From: Epiperipatus broadwayi
Taxonomy: Eukaryota; Onychophora; Udeonychophora; Euonychophora; Peripatidae
Length of the DNA stretch: 64,000 nt
Assembly (NCBI GenBank): GCA_028023455.1
Contig: JAQFVV010012394.1
Location: 26,797,053 to 26,861,052, forward strand
Direction of reading: 5' to 3'
Below are positions 22,145 through 32,509 of this stretch, piece after piece. The stretch's first letter is position 1. Each line of letters begins with the position of its first letter. Made by a program: the position numbers and the translations under genes. The notes beneath the pieces were generated by a model. The model was not told where the DNA came from. It was given only the letters and a program-made list of their open reading frames with translations, and did no database searches.

Positions 22145-22680
22145 GATCATCAATTATTATGAATCCACTATAGGATAAAGATCTGTTCAAGTTCAAACCA
22201 TATTCTCAGATGTCTAACCTCTCTTCTCCATATCACTCCTGCACACTTTCTTATTTCATCCATCCATCTCACATGTGATCTCTTTCTGGGTCTTTTACAA
22301 TTTCTTGGAATCTGGTTTAAAATGTCAATTGGCCATCTATTATCATCTCTTCTAACAATATGTCCAGTCCAAATCCACTTCAGTCTTTTAATTCTTTCAA
22401 CGATGTCAGTAACACCTGTTTGTACTCTTATCTATGCATTGCGTTTTCGATCTCTTCTTATTACTCCTAACATGCATCTCTCCATACTTCTTTAAGTGTC
22501 TGAAGTCTCTGTATTGCTCTTCTATCAAGTGTCCAAGTCTCAGATGTATAAGTAAGAGCTGCTAAAATACATTTATTAAAAACTTTCCTTTTCAAACACA
22601 TAGGCATATTTCTTTTTAATATTAAGTTACTTCTACCAAAAGCACTCCAACCAAGTTTAATTCTATGATACTCCGTATAT
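22145..22680 (-). mobile_element. RTE-like LINE 3' fragment, (TGA)n-tailed family, copy 1
   Basis: The minus strand encodes the C-terminal block of RTE-type ORF2 in a broken frame: IKLGWSAFGRSNLIL, TLDRRAIQRLQTL, then LKWIWTGHIVRRDDNRWP and RNCKRPRKRSHVRWMDEI. The 3' end lies at about 22145 next to ATCATGATCATCA, a decayed (TGA)n tail. Similar fragments are at 28953 and 57095. Confidence 0.8.
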
Positions 22681-22689
22681 ACTAAAAGT

Positions 22690-23500
22690 TAATAATTATA
22701 ATTTATATTTACATTTAATATACAGAAAAGTTTTAATTACTATATGATTCTTTAATTAAAGATACCAAAGTTTTTAATAAGGAAAACGAAGGCGGGAGGG
22801 GGGGGTGAGAGAAGTACATCGTAAACGAATATATTACTTTTTAATTTGTGTTGATAAAACCTTTCAGGAAAAACTACGAGGCCAAAAGGATCAGATGATC
22901 TTTAATGATTTATTAAAATTTGGTCACTGTAAAAATACCGTTCCTCAAACAGAGACACATATATCTTGAGATAGTTAACAGACTTAAAATGCTACTTCAT
23001 ATTATTTTTTAGTACAAAAATGATCTCCGATTCAAAAATCTTAGGTGTAAACAAAATCAAAGCAAATTATAAATGAATAAATTTCCATAATAATACTTTA
23101 TACAGGATATATATATTTAAGCAAGCCCTTAAATACAGTAATTTACCAAAATAAAAATATCAATCACCACCCAATGAAAAACTAATTTCCTTCTGGAACA
23201 TAAATTTATGGGTGACGTACCACCTATACGGTGTTTCGACAATTTTTGTGGCAAAAGAAGAGTTTTACTCAATTTATAAACGACAGGAAACATTTTCATT
23301 TTAATAAAGTACCTTTTTTTTTTTTGCAATGATTATATTAAATTCAGGTTATTTCTTTACAATTCAAATAAATCCTTTAAAAATATAATTTCATGTAACA
23401 CTGACGTAGGCAATGTAAGCGCGCGCACACACATTTATCTGAAAGTTTGCAATGATGGTATTTGAGCAGTAATTACATGTTGGAATACTTCCATTATCTA
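22690..23500. other. No recognised feature
   Basis: AT-rich, with a G run at about 22796-22805 and a short GCGCGCGCACACACA run near 23420. No exon-like frame. Confidence 0.4.
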
Positions 23501-23509
23501 ATACAAATT

Positions 23510-23740
23510 GTTGAATATTTTTAGAAAAATTCAAACCTTATTTAAACTTTTCACATACATTCAGCTGTTAGTAATAGCATACACGTTAGTATATAACACA
23601 ATGTTTTCAGTGGTACTATTCCCTTTTCTTTAGTTAATTGCTGCCTGACCAGTAATATTGCTAGGTGGGAATATAACACTTGAACCTTTAGATTCACGAA
23701 TGTTGAATTTAAAGTGACACTCCAACAAACTAATCTATTC
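23510..23740 (-). mobile_element. SINE family C, minus-strand copy
   Basis: Family C sense strand has a tRNA-like head GGTTAGTTGGTTAGAGAGTC, then TTTAAATTCAATATTCATGA, a box-B-like GATTTGATTCCC, and a body with AACGTGTATGCTGTTA. This copy shows the reverse complement blocks CATACACGTTAGTATA, TTGAACCTTTAGATTCACGA and ACTCCAACAAACTAATC. Confidence 0.65.
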
Positions 23741-23754
23741 TGAATAATGAATTT

Positions 23755-23860
23755 ATGGTTACACCCTAACCATCTAGGCTATTCAATGTCATCTTAAATT
23801 CAACATTATGAATCAAAAGATCCATGTTCAATTCCCATGTTACTACTGTTATTGGTTAGG
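23755..23860 (+). mobile_element. SINE family C, plus-strand copy forming a palindrome with the previous
   Basis: CTAACCATCTAGGCTATTC, ATCTTAAATTCAACATTATG and AAAAGATCCATGTTCAATTC follow the sense strand of family C. Because the neighbouring copy is inverted, the pair forms a foldback centred near 23745. Confidence 0.65.
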
Positions 23861-23869
23861 CCAGAAACA

Positions 23870-24630
23870 CCTGAAGAAGAGATGAAAATATCAAACAATG
23901 TTGTTATATATTAATCTACAAAATGTTGAATGTATTTGAAAAGTTTGATTTTTTCTAAAAACATTTAACAATTAATATTATATGGTAGGAATAGGCCAAT
24001 ATATAATTACTACATATATATATATGTTTAAATGTTAAAATTTTTAGTTATGTTGTTACAAACTATTATTTTCCATCAAACTAAAAGTTTTGCTTTCACT
24101 ATGAATTAATTTACAGATTATTATATACTAATAATTCCAACTATTTAATTTTTTAATTTTCAGTTGTACTTTTCTCATAATGTACTCACCATTACACACA
24201 CATGCACAAGATAGCCAGGGTGAGGTAGTTACTCCACAGGATGTTTTAAGGCCACACATGACCTACACAATCCATTCAATGAGAAATATTGCAGGAAGAA
24301 TGGATAGTATAGTTTCCATAAAACAATTAAACAATACTGAATAGAATTTTTAAAAAAACATAAATATGATTATTATTATTTTTTTTTGCAATGTTAAGAT
24401 AAGTTTAAATGTGACCTTTAGCGATTAAGAGAAGTCAATTTATTGAAAACTGATGTTTAGTAAAACATAACTATTTTACAGTTTTTTATCTCGTATGCTA
24501 CATTATTCTGTCTTTCAGTACTCTCTAACTCCAAAATTTAACTCTGATAAACAAACATTTGAGATGTCTTTTTGATCTGGCAAACAAAAATTAAGAAATG
24601 TAGAAATTTTTTTTTGTCACTATGATTATG
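23870..24630. other. No recognised feature
   Basis: AT-rich DNA. The block near 24185-24300 is slightly GC-richer but gives no recognisable frame or repeat. Confidence 0.35.
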
Positions 24631-24634
24631 TCAT

Positions 24635-24900
24635 CTAGTGCAAATTTTAGTAATCAATTGATACCAGATGGTAGTGTTTATTAAATCTCTATCCCAAACA
24701 ATATTGGCAGACTAATTTCTAACTATGAGTTCATCTATGAGGAGCTTTAAATCTTGGAGTGAATCTTTTGGATCTAATGCACTTTTCTTCTAGAAGTCAT
24801 CTCTTACTTCTCCATTTTTCTATCAAGCTATCAGTAATATTGATAAACATATTAATATTTTCAACTTAAGTCAACTCGCTTCTGTAGTCATAAAGATCTA
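24635..24900. mobile_element. Foldback family F, diverged fragment
   Basis: TAGTAATCAATTGATACCAG, AAATCTCTATCCCAA, GCAGACTAATTTCTAACTAT and a GAGGAGCTTTAAATCTTGG block parallel the family F left arm. Confidence 0.55.
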
Positions 24901-24979
24901 AAACCAATTCAGTATCTATATATTATGGTGTCCTTATTTCTTTAACAATTACAGGTACCACAATTCTTTAGTAAGGATA

Positions 24980-25210
24980 GGTATAAAACCAATAAGACAT
25001 AACATGACTCGATTAATAGGGATTTATTAAGTATTACCATTTAACATCCATTGATTATTAAAACTTGCACTAGGTGATATAATCAAAGTGAAAAAAAGAA
25101 TTTGTGGATAACAGCAATATATAAGCATTATGCAAGATGGTGTCATGTGATGACTTATTGGCTCTAGATAAGAAATGTATGAATAAATACAGTTATTTGT
25201 GAAGAATTGT
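24980..25210. mobile_element. Foldback family F, diverged opposite-orientation fragment
   Basis: ATAGGGATTTATTAAGTATT, CATCCATTGATTATTAAAAC and TTGCACTAGGTGATAT read like the reverse arm of family F. With the 24635 fragment it may be one foldback separated by a short insertion. Confidence 0.5.
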
Positions 25211-26035
25211 GGAAGCAACTGTGTGTGAAAGCTGTTCGGCCATTTTGAACATTTTTTACATCAAAATATTATTTCTGCGATTGATAATTGTGCAAATAAA
25301 ACTGGTATCTCTTGGTGTTTGATTGCATTATTGAAGAAATCAGTCATCCATTTGGAAAATTTCTTGAAAAAAACACAGACTACAGATTAATGACCACTGA
25401 CTTCCTGTTAATAAAACAGATATTAAAAAGATGAGAATTTAATCTCATTTTGAAATAAATGGTTGCAAACATTAATATTAATTACTACTCAGAAAATAAG
25501 TTTCATCCAAATGACAATCCAAAGTGATGCATCAACTATTAAACTCAATGCAAACTAGGAATGTCAGGACAAATATCATTTTTTAAAATGTTGCACCGTT
25601 TTTGGTGACAGATAGCTCATGCAGTGCGGAAAGCCCATTGTTTGTTCTACAATATTAGAAAAAAATATTTTCAAAGTGATAGTGAATATTCTGCAACCTG
25701 TCTCCCACAACTAAAGATTTAATTTTCCAAAAAGAATAATTTCTGCTACTTATAATAGCCATTCAACCTCTCCCCATAAGTTCCAGCCACCTGGATTGAA
25801 TTACAACTTATATGATATATTTTTATATGTACTTTTAAATAATATAATTAGTCAAATATACCCAAAATATTTAATTATCTGCAAGGTAGAGCCATTCAAT
25901 TATTTTTCCCAGAGTGGATCAAAACAGTGAACGACTGGCAGACTTTAAATCTCAAGATTCCTAGATTACAGACTAGCCTATCATTTCCCCGTTATAAACT
26001 CCTGCCCCCAAAAACCCATTTGAATACTGTTCTCA
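25211..26035. other. No recognised feature
   Basis: AT-rich with many short broken frames; an old LINE origin is possible but no motif supports it. Confidence 0.35.
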
Positions 26036-26037
26036 AG

Positions 26038-26172
26038 ATCGGGGTGGTTTGATATAGTGGTAGAGGGGCAGAATCTGGCACTCAAACTTCATGGATCACA
26101 GCCCATCTCTGTTACTCTTAGTGCTCAAATTTCTTATGAATTCCCAAGTAATAAAACATTAGATTATTTATT
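26038..26172 (+). mobile_element. SINE family A, first of three tandem copies
   Basis: Head TGGTTTGATATAGTGGTAGA, then GGCACTCAAACTTCATGG, CTGTTACTCTTAGTGCTC and ATGAATTCCCAAGTAATAAAAC. It is one of the clearest copies of the box-A-like head. Confidence 0.78.
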
Positions 26173-26174
26173 TA

Positions 26175-26303
26175 CTTTGCATAGTTTGGTGAAATGAAAG
26201 AGTATCAGACTTTGGAACTCAAGGATCATGATATGGTATCCCAATTCTATCACTTCTGATGCTTTAACTTATGAACTCCTGAATAATAAACTATTCAATT
26301 ATT
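26175..26303 (+). mobile_element. SINE family A, second tandem copy
   Basis: TTTGCATAGTTTGGTGAAAT at the head, TTGGAACTCAAGGATCATG, ATCACTTCTGATGCTTTAAC and ATGAACTCCTGAATAATAAA at the end. It follows the previous copy directly. Confidence 0.75.
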
Positions 26304-26319
26304 ATATTCTTTTCTAATT

Positions 26320-26450
26320 CCCAGCATGCTTTGCTGCAGTGGTAGACTGGAAAAGACTGGGGTTCAATGTTTGTGGAGTACAGTCCAACTCTGTCACTTC
26401 TAATGTTTGAAGTTCTTATGAATTTATATGCAATAAACCTTTTGATTAAT
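26320..26450 (+). mobile_element. SINE family A, third tandem copy
   Basis: GCATGCTTTGCTGCAGTGGT and AGACTGG at the head, CTGTCACTTCTAATGTTTGA and TTATATGCAATAAACC at the end. Confidence 0.75.
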
Positions 26451-26459
26451 AAAAATCAC

Positions 26460-27035
26460 AAGGGTATTAGAGATAAGGCATCCAATTTTATATAAAAAGG
26501 TATTTAGAAATTAAAAGAATTTATAATTTAACAAAGAAGAAGGAAGTCCTCTAGCCAGAAGATCTCTGAGAATGCTTTCATCCAATGTACATGGTTTGCT
26601 GTCAATCAAATAGAACTATCGGATATTAATTAGCATTTAACTTCAGGACTTGAGTTAATCATAAAACATGAAAAGTATTCCTCATTTTGAAAACCAAAGA
26701 ATATTATAGTTTTTAAATTATCCTTATATATGTAACTTTATGAAACTTCCTAAAGACTTGTTATTGCTTCTTTTTTATTTAGCCCAAACAGTAGACCCTC
26801 ATATCCACTGTCTCAAAATCTAGTGATTTATGTACCAAATCATGAACATCAAAAATGAATACTTATATTGGTGAATGGAATGAAAATCTGCACCAAGAGC
26901 CCTAATTATTTCATCCTTATCTATGTTATTTTCTTTTTCTATTAGTAGAACAGAGTATTTGTTATTTCTATCATACAAATCATTCATATTCTTTTCCTAA
27001 GTCTTCTTCAATATTCATATCTTCTCTACTAATAA
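26460..27035. other. No recognised feature
   Basis: AT-rich spacer between SINE copies, without exon-like frames. Confidence 0.35.
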
Positions 27036-27037
27036 CA

Positions 27038-27162
27038 GACTTGCATAGTTTAACACAGGGGTCGAGTATCAGATTCTAAAGCACAAGGTCCAAATTGATT
27101 CGACTTCTAACATTTCCAGTGCTTGAACTTCTTATGAACTCTTAAGCAATGAAGTTAGTTGG
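27038..27162 (+). mobile_element. SINE family A copy
   Basis: TTGCATAGTTTAACACAGGG and GTCGAGTATCAGATTC at the head; AACATTTCCAGTGCTTGAAC, TTCTTATGAACTCTTAAGCA and ATGAAG at the end. Confidence 0.72.
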
Positions 27163-27199
27163 TTAGTTTCTACCAATATCTTATTATTGTTTCATTTTT

Positions 27200-27325
27200 A
27201 TGCATTGTGCAGTTTAGTAAGTATAGAATGGTAGAATCAGAAACCTAAGATCCCTGGATCAAACCTCCTCTCTACCTCATCTGGAACTTAACAACTTTGT
27301 GAACTCCTGAATGCCAGTTTATTAG
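27200..27325 (+). mobile_element. SINE family A copy, diverged
   Basis: TGCATTGTGCAGTTTAGTAA, AGATCCCTGGATCAAACCTC and TGTGAACTCCTGAATGCCAG keep the family order with many substitutions. Confidence 0.6.
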
Positions 27326-27494
27326 AGAAGTGCAATAGCAAACTTGAGTAAAAGATGCCTCCATTAAAGGTTAACCTAATATTTCTGCTGTTTCAACATC
27401 ACATGACCTCCCAAGTAACTAATTATTCAATTATTCCTGAAATGTCAGAGTGGAGCTGTGATTTGTGGATGACAGAGTCTGCCACTAAGAATGT

Positions 27495-27885
27495 GGGAGA
27501 ATAAAATGTGAGTGATTTAATCTGCATGTTGTGTAAGGAAGGCATAGAAAATATTAAGCATCTGTTAATTGAATGAAAATGCCTGAAAGCAGAAAGAGGT
27601 ACAAATAATGAAGTTGTGGAAGAATAAATATAAACAAAGTGATTATACAGTAAGTGGTTTCTTGTTTTTTTATGCTGGATTTGGAAAAAGATAAGGGAGA
27701 TTTAGATATAAAGGCCATGGAGTTGACAAAAATTATGTTGTGGAAATGGGATGGAGTAGGCTAGAGAAGATGGGAAAAATAGGGTGGGGAATGGAAAAGG
27801 AAGGTAAAGTGGCTAACAGGATTCTTTGGGCATAGTGGCTGAAAGATCTGATAAAGAAGAAGCCACAGCACATTACATCACATCA
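27495..27885 (+). mobile_element. LINE family 1, third copy, 3' end only
   Basis: The plus strand gives CMLCKEGIENIKHLLIE (zinc knuckle, its last Cys codon changed to a stop), CLKAER and a broken copy of the C-terminus. It then runs into the same 3' UTR as the other copies (GTGGCTAACAGGATTCTTTG, AGAAGCCACAG) and a tail with CACATTACATCACATC. It is strongly 5'-truncated and has frameshifts. Confidence 0.85.
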
Positions 27886-27889
27886 ATTA

Positions 27890-28945
27890 AATGCATAAAA
27901 CTATCTTACAATACCTACTTATTTATGTTAAATTTCAGATAAGAAAGACAATTTATATACAAATGTAATTTTAAGGCTTAAGTTAAAAACCTAAAATATT
28001 AAAATTTATATTTAAAAAATGAATTATATTTTATCTGCCCCAAATACTTATTTGAATAAAAAAGGAATTTCATATTAGAAGTATATACATTGTTTGTATA
28101 TATATTTAAATAACTAAGATAAATAAGATAATAATAATATGGAAAAATAATCTAAAAAAACTATGTGCTAATAAAAATTCAGATATATCAACATAAGCTA
28201 AATAGTTCTAATGTCCTTACTTCGAATCCCGGGTCAATCAATTCCCAAGCTAAATGAAGTGTTAATGTAAAATGGCAGAATGATAAGAAAGCTTTTTTAA
28301 AAAACCTTTGCTTTTAAGCTTTTAACGATGATAGTTTTAAAAATAGTTGCTAATCTTTATTTTATCCAGCTGGATTAAAATTTACTATTAAATAGATAAA
28401 TCAATTCCATCAACAGTTAATCATAAAGATGAGTTCCAAATTAATTATTTCATTAAGTATTTACAGAGGCAAGGTGCCAAAAAATGTTTCCCTCACTAAG
28501 AATATATGAAGTAAAGTATTGCTGAGAGTGTATTACATAACTTCTAAAATATGATAAAGAGAAATAAAAAAAAACTCAATTATCTGAGATGAAATATATC
28601 GCAGTATTTTTTTTTTTCAAAGTTCTTTTTTTAGTGACAAAAAACAAATATCCATCACATCTGACATACTTTCTTTTTATTTCTTTTATTTAAAACTTTT
28701 GTGTATATATCAAAATGTACTCGTCATGTATTAGCTTGTAGATCGATATACTTAGACGACGTCCACGATCTAATCTAGTTCAGTGATTTCCAACCAGGTA
28801 CCTCTAGAACTTTAAATCAGAAGATTTGGGATGCATGACAAAAAATGAGATACAAATCATAAATTATTAATTCAAATTATTAACTTCATTTAGCAAAACT
28901 ATCGATTTCAAAATATTAACATAATTGCCTTTATTATTCTCAAAT
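27890..28945. other. Mostly unannotated, with a box-B-like scrap
   Basis: CTTCGAATCCCGGGTCAATC near 28220 resembles the box B of tRNA-derived SINEs, but no matching box A is visible upstream. The rest is AT-rich without recognisable content. Confidence 0.35.
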
Positions 28946-28952
28946 ATCTGAC

Positions 28953-29225
28953 AATTCATCATCATCATCAAACCATTATCAATCCACTGCAGGATGAAGG
29001 TCTCTCCAAGTTCAATCCATCTTTTCCGATCTTTAGCTTCTCTTCTCCACATCACTCATGCACACTTTCTTATTTCATCTATCCATCTCACATGTGGTCT
29101 CTTTCTGGGTCTTTTACAATCTCTTGGAATGCAGTTTAAAATTTCAATTGTCCATCTATTGTCATCTCTTCTAGCAATATGTCCAACCCAACTCCACTTC
29201 AGTCTTTTAATTTTTTCAATTATTA
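28953..29225 (-). mobile_element. RTE-like LINE 3' fragment, (TGA)n-tailed family, copy 2
   Basis: Plus-strand TCATCATCATCATCA at 28957-28972 is the (TGA)n tail. Behind it the minus strand encodes WRREAKDRKRWIELGETFIL with QWIDNG and an RPRKR-type basic stretch. Only about 270 bp remain. Confidence 0.78.
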
Positions 29226-29264
29226 TTAATTATATGTTGGACTACTTACTTTCATTTAATATTA

Positions 29265-29410
29265 ATTGTTCAATGTCTTAGAAAAATTCAAGTTCATTCA
29301 AATGTTAATAACAGCATACACGTTAGAAAAAACAGCACGGGAATCAAATCTAGACTTTTAGATTCATGAATATTGAATTTAAAGTGACTCTCTAACCAAC
29401 TAACCTATTC
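29265..29410 (-). mobile_element. SINE family C, minus-strand copy
   Basis: Reverse complement blocks: ACAGCATACACGTTAG, GGGAATCAAATCTAGACTTT, GATTCATGAATATTGAATTT and ACTCTCTAACCAACTAACCT. The head and box-B-like part are better preserved here than in the 23.6-kb copies. Confidence 0.7.
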
Positions 29411-29414
29411 TGAA

Positions 29415-30360
29415 TTAAACTTTATCGTCTCTAATAATATACATTTTAATTAAATTTACAAATGAAATATATTGTATAACTTACAAATTATTATATAAAC
29501 ATGTAATCCAAAAGTATTTTAAAATAACGCAAAATATTACAAAATATTCCTTTTAATTATTTATCCTTTACAAACAAATATTATATATGTAAAAACACTG
29601 TCACCCTTTACCTTCATTATCAATCAGAGAAGTTATTAGTCGAATAACTTCTAATTTATTTTTCTAATTTATTGTTAGTTTTAAAGAAGTCAAGAGTTGT
29701 GAAATTAATTGAACACTGTTGATTGGCAGAGATTTCCTTTGTTACTTAGCATTGAGAAAATCCTCCTTTCCTCATTTTGATAGGTGAACGGGCAAGAAGC
29801 TTCTTCGTAGCATATTATTCTCTGCAACTCACTTCTCACAGGTACAACTTTCAACCCCGTCTGCTTCATAAACATTCAACTACTGATTCTCCAATACCAA
29901 TATCTATGTAAGCACGTACTTCAATCAGTTTCAAGAGAATTGTTTTAGTTTTAAAATAATTATTTCCTTACGTTTTAAATCCATTAATGGGTTATTTACT
30001 TTTGGTTATGGCATATAATACTAATAATAAACATTTTACTAATATGAAGAGTATAATTTATGAAAATGGACTGCCAAGAAGTAGAAAATATATATATATA
30101 TTTTTAAAGAAATGCAAAGAAAGAAAAAATGCACAATAAAGTAAAAAATTAATTTTCTTCAGCTTTGACAGAATTTTTGTTACTATGCGACCAAAAGAAA
30201 TGCATATTCAGAAATAGTCAAAATAAATTTTCTTTGGCTTCCATAATATCAGTTGCCAAATTTATTTTTTATTGTTTAGTGTTTTTTTTTTTTTACTTTT
30301 TACTGCATTTATGCAAATGAACGCATTTTGTTAACTTTTTTTTGTTATATACTTTTTAAT
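29415..30360. other. No recognised feature
   Basis: AT-rich, with a slightly GC-richer patch at 29755-29880 that gives no convincing frame or repeat match. Confidence 0.35.
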
Positions 30361-30362
30361 AA

Positions 30363-30583
30363 TATTTACTAAGGCAATAAACCTCAAGAATGTGCGCTTT
30401 GAAAATGCAAAAGTAGGGACCTCTACAGGTCTTAACCACAAACTGCATGTATGCATGCATGCATGCTTACGCTTGTGGTTAAGACCTGTAGAGGTCCGTT
30501 ACGCTTGTGGTTAAGACCTGTAGAAGTCCCTACTTTCGCATTTTCAAAGCGAACATTCTTGAGGTTTATTGCCTTAGTAAATA
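30363..30583. mobile_element. 221-bp MITE with 79-bp near-perfect terminal inverted repeats
   Basis: Arms 30363-30441 and 30505-30583 are reverse complements with only a few mismatches; both include ACTAAGGCAATAAACCTCAA (reverse complemented on the right). The loop holds an ATGC microsatellite (30446-30467) and an extra direct copy of TTGTGGTTAAGACCTGTAGA, so this segment occurs twice in a row on the right side. The flanks carry complementary TATTTA and TAAATA, so the exact ends are uncertain. A single-arm relative sits at 1961-2050. Confidence 0.82.
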
Positions 30584-30589
30584 CTACTT

Positions 30590-31240
30590 ACGTAATCAAT
30601 GTAATCAATGAGCGTTAAATAAATTTATAATTATATACTTTTTAGTTTTATATAGTTCCGAAATTAAAATGAAAAAAGTTTAGATACAATTTAATACTAC
30701 TAAATGGAAGGACTGTAAACAATACTGAATCCATATAAAAAGTAATTATTTTCTAATTTTTTGCTAAAATTTTTTGCAAACTGGGAATATATGTGGATGC
30801 AAAGTTTCAACTGGATTAAATATTGAAAAGTGGCTGAAAATTGGACTACAAATTTTATCACGGCAAACTTAAAAACAGAGCATATTAAATAAAGGCGTAT
30901 GGAAAAAGTTGGCCACTATCAAATCTAATTGAATTGTCCATTTTTTTAAAAAAAAAACTTCAAATTTTTATTTATACTTATCCAAATATCTTCAACCGTT
31001 AGTAATCACAAGGAAAGTTCATATAGCACACAATATTTTGAGTAATCTTATTCTCCTTTTTGTTTCGGATGTTGCTAGTCAGACCAATGTCAATCCAGTA
31101 TAGGAGCTGAATTGGTAACCTAAAATGTATGAACTATTCCGATGATGATGAAAGTATCTTTAATACCAGTTCAATTGAAATTACAGTAATGCTTTGAATT
31201 GTGTACTTTTTAGATAAGTGGTATAGAAATGTCACAATGT
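30590..31240. other. No recognised feature
   Basis: AT-rich DNA. A block near 30985-31100 (GTTAGTAATCACAAGG and following) faintly resembles the SINE C body, but the match is weak. Confidence 0.35.
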
Positions 31241-31244
31241 ACAA

Positions 31245-31520
31245 TATATATATTTAAATATATGTATTGACTATACTAGACAATGTAATTATAAGGGACT
31301 TGAACTCAGACTTTTAAACTTCCCACAGCTATCCAATCCATCTTATACAACTGATACACATGACCACATACATTCCAGGAGATCATTTATCTTTTTCATA
31401 TGTATGTGGTCATGGGTATCAGTTGTATAAGATGGATTTGATATCTGTAAGAAGTTTGAGTCTGAGTTCAAGTCCCTTATAATTACATTAAGTTTAGTAT
31501 AGATAATATATATTTAAATA
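31245..31520. mobile_element. Two SINE family B copies fused as a palindrome
   Basis: The left part (31245-31370) reads as minus-strand family B and the right part (31375-31520) as plus-strand family B. AAGGGACTTGAACTCAGACT on the left is complementary to AGTCTGAGTTCAAGTCCCTT on the right except for one base. The complementarity also extends through the TAATTACATT and TATATTTAAATA flanks. Mirror symmetry beyond the SINE itself argues for an inverted duplication rather than two independent insertions. Confidence 0.8.
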
Positions 31521-31784
31521 TTACATATTCAGCCAGTATTCTGCCCATCCCTCTTCTGTATAATTAAATGGACATATTATGGTTCCATGTGTGAGGGGTC
31601 AGATTGACTTAAAGGTCAACATGAATATAACAATAATATTGACACCATTAAGGGCTTTGAGCATTTTTTCCTTGAGTTTTCAATGAGATGGATGGCTGAA
31701 GAGTTGGAGAGTGAAGAAGATTGAAGCTTGTCCATTAAAGTTTCGAGATTTGCTATCTTAATATAAACTGAGCATTGACTATAT

Positions 31785-31965
31785 ATATATGAGTCAGAGA
31801 TGGTGATCTGGGCCAACGGACGAGTGCTGGTTAAGCACAAAATACATATATTGGAGATCATTTATCTTTTTCACATGTATTTGATCATGTGTATCAGTTG
31901 AATAAGGTGGATTGGATGGCTGTGGGAAGTTTAAAAGTTTGAGTTGAAGTCCCTTATATATATAT
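31785..31965 (+). mobile_element. SINE family B, plus-strand copy
   Basis: GATGGTGATCTGGGCCAACG, GAGTGCTGGTTAAGCACAAA, GGAGATCATTTATCTTTTTC, TGATCATGTGTATCAGTTGA and GAGTTGAAGTCCCTTATA are the full family B order. This copy lies 265 bp behind the palindromic pair. Confidence 0.75.
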
Positions 31966-32439
31966 ATATATATTATTGAATACAGAAAGTGAGTCTACAA
32001 AAATATAAACTGTTTTCAACCAACTGTATTAAGTAATATATATATATATATATAAAACACTAGATATAAAACTAATAAAATATCACATGACTCCATCACA
32101 TAATTTCAGCATATTTAGTGTTGTATCAGTGCATATTTTTTCCTTCAATATATTTGTGCCATTTATTACAAACTTTAATAAATAAGAGATGCAGATAATA
32201 GCTTAATCCATATTCAATGCTGTCAAGTTCGGAATGAAAATAAATACATCTCAAAATAATGATTGTATATGGAAATAATAAAAGATTAAAAATGAATGTT
32301 GGATATAAAGCAAAAGAGAAGGATAGTGTTTTTAAGTGTGCAAGTAGTTGTTTATATTCTGAGATGTCCAAATCTTCCATTCTTATTGCATTGCTTCTAT
32401 TAAATCTTTGCAGAAGAACATATTTTGCATAATGCATTT

Positions 32440-32500
32440 TTCACAATGCTTTATTTAAAATATGACAGTTTTGACTGACTGTCAGTCTTCTTCAGAACTA
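32440..32500 (-). repeat. Dispersed repeat with a hammerhead-like core, copy 1
   Basis: On the minus strand, CTGAAGAAGACTGACAGTCA is followed by GTCAAAACTGTCATATT and then ATAAAGCATTGTGAAAA. The same order occurs at 36570-36630. A 5-bp stem GACTG/CAGTC can form between the CTGAAGA and AAAC parts. The GAAA of a hammerhead core reads AAAA here, so this copy would not be active. Confidence 0.45.
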
Positions 32501-32509
32501 ATAAACAAT

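Noticed and set aside
29021-29032. A second adapter-like string, TTTTCCGATCTTT
   Set aside because: Only eight or nine bases match the adapter end and the neighbouring bases do not. It belongs to an RTE-like LINE sequence present in related form at 22200 and 57140.
32126-32437. 103-codon minus-strand frame with a mixed-composition start (MHYAKYVLLQRFNRSNAIRM)
   Set aside because: It begins within a dispersed repeat (32440-32500), its second half is hydrophobic low complexity, and no splice donor could be placed.
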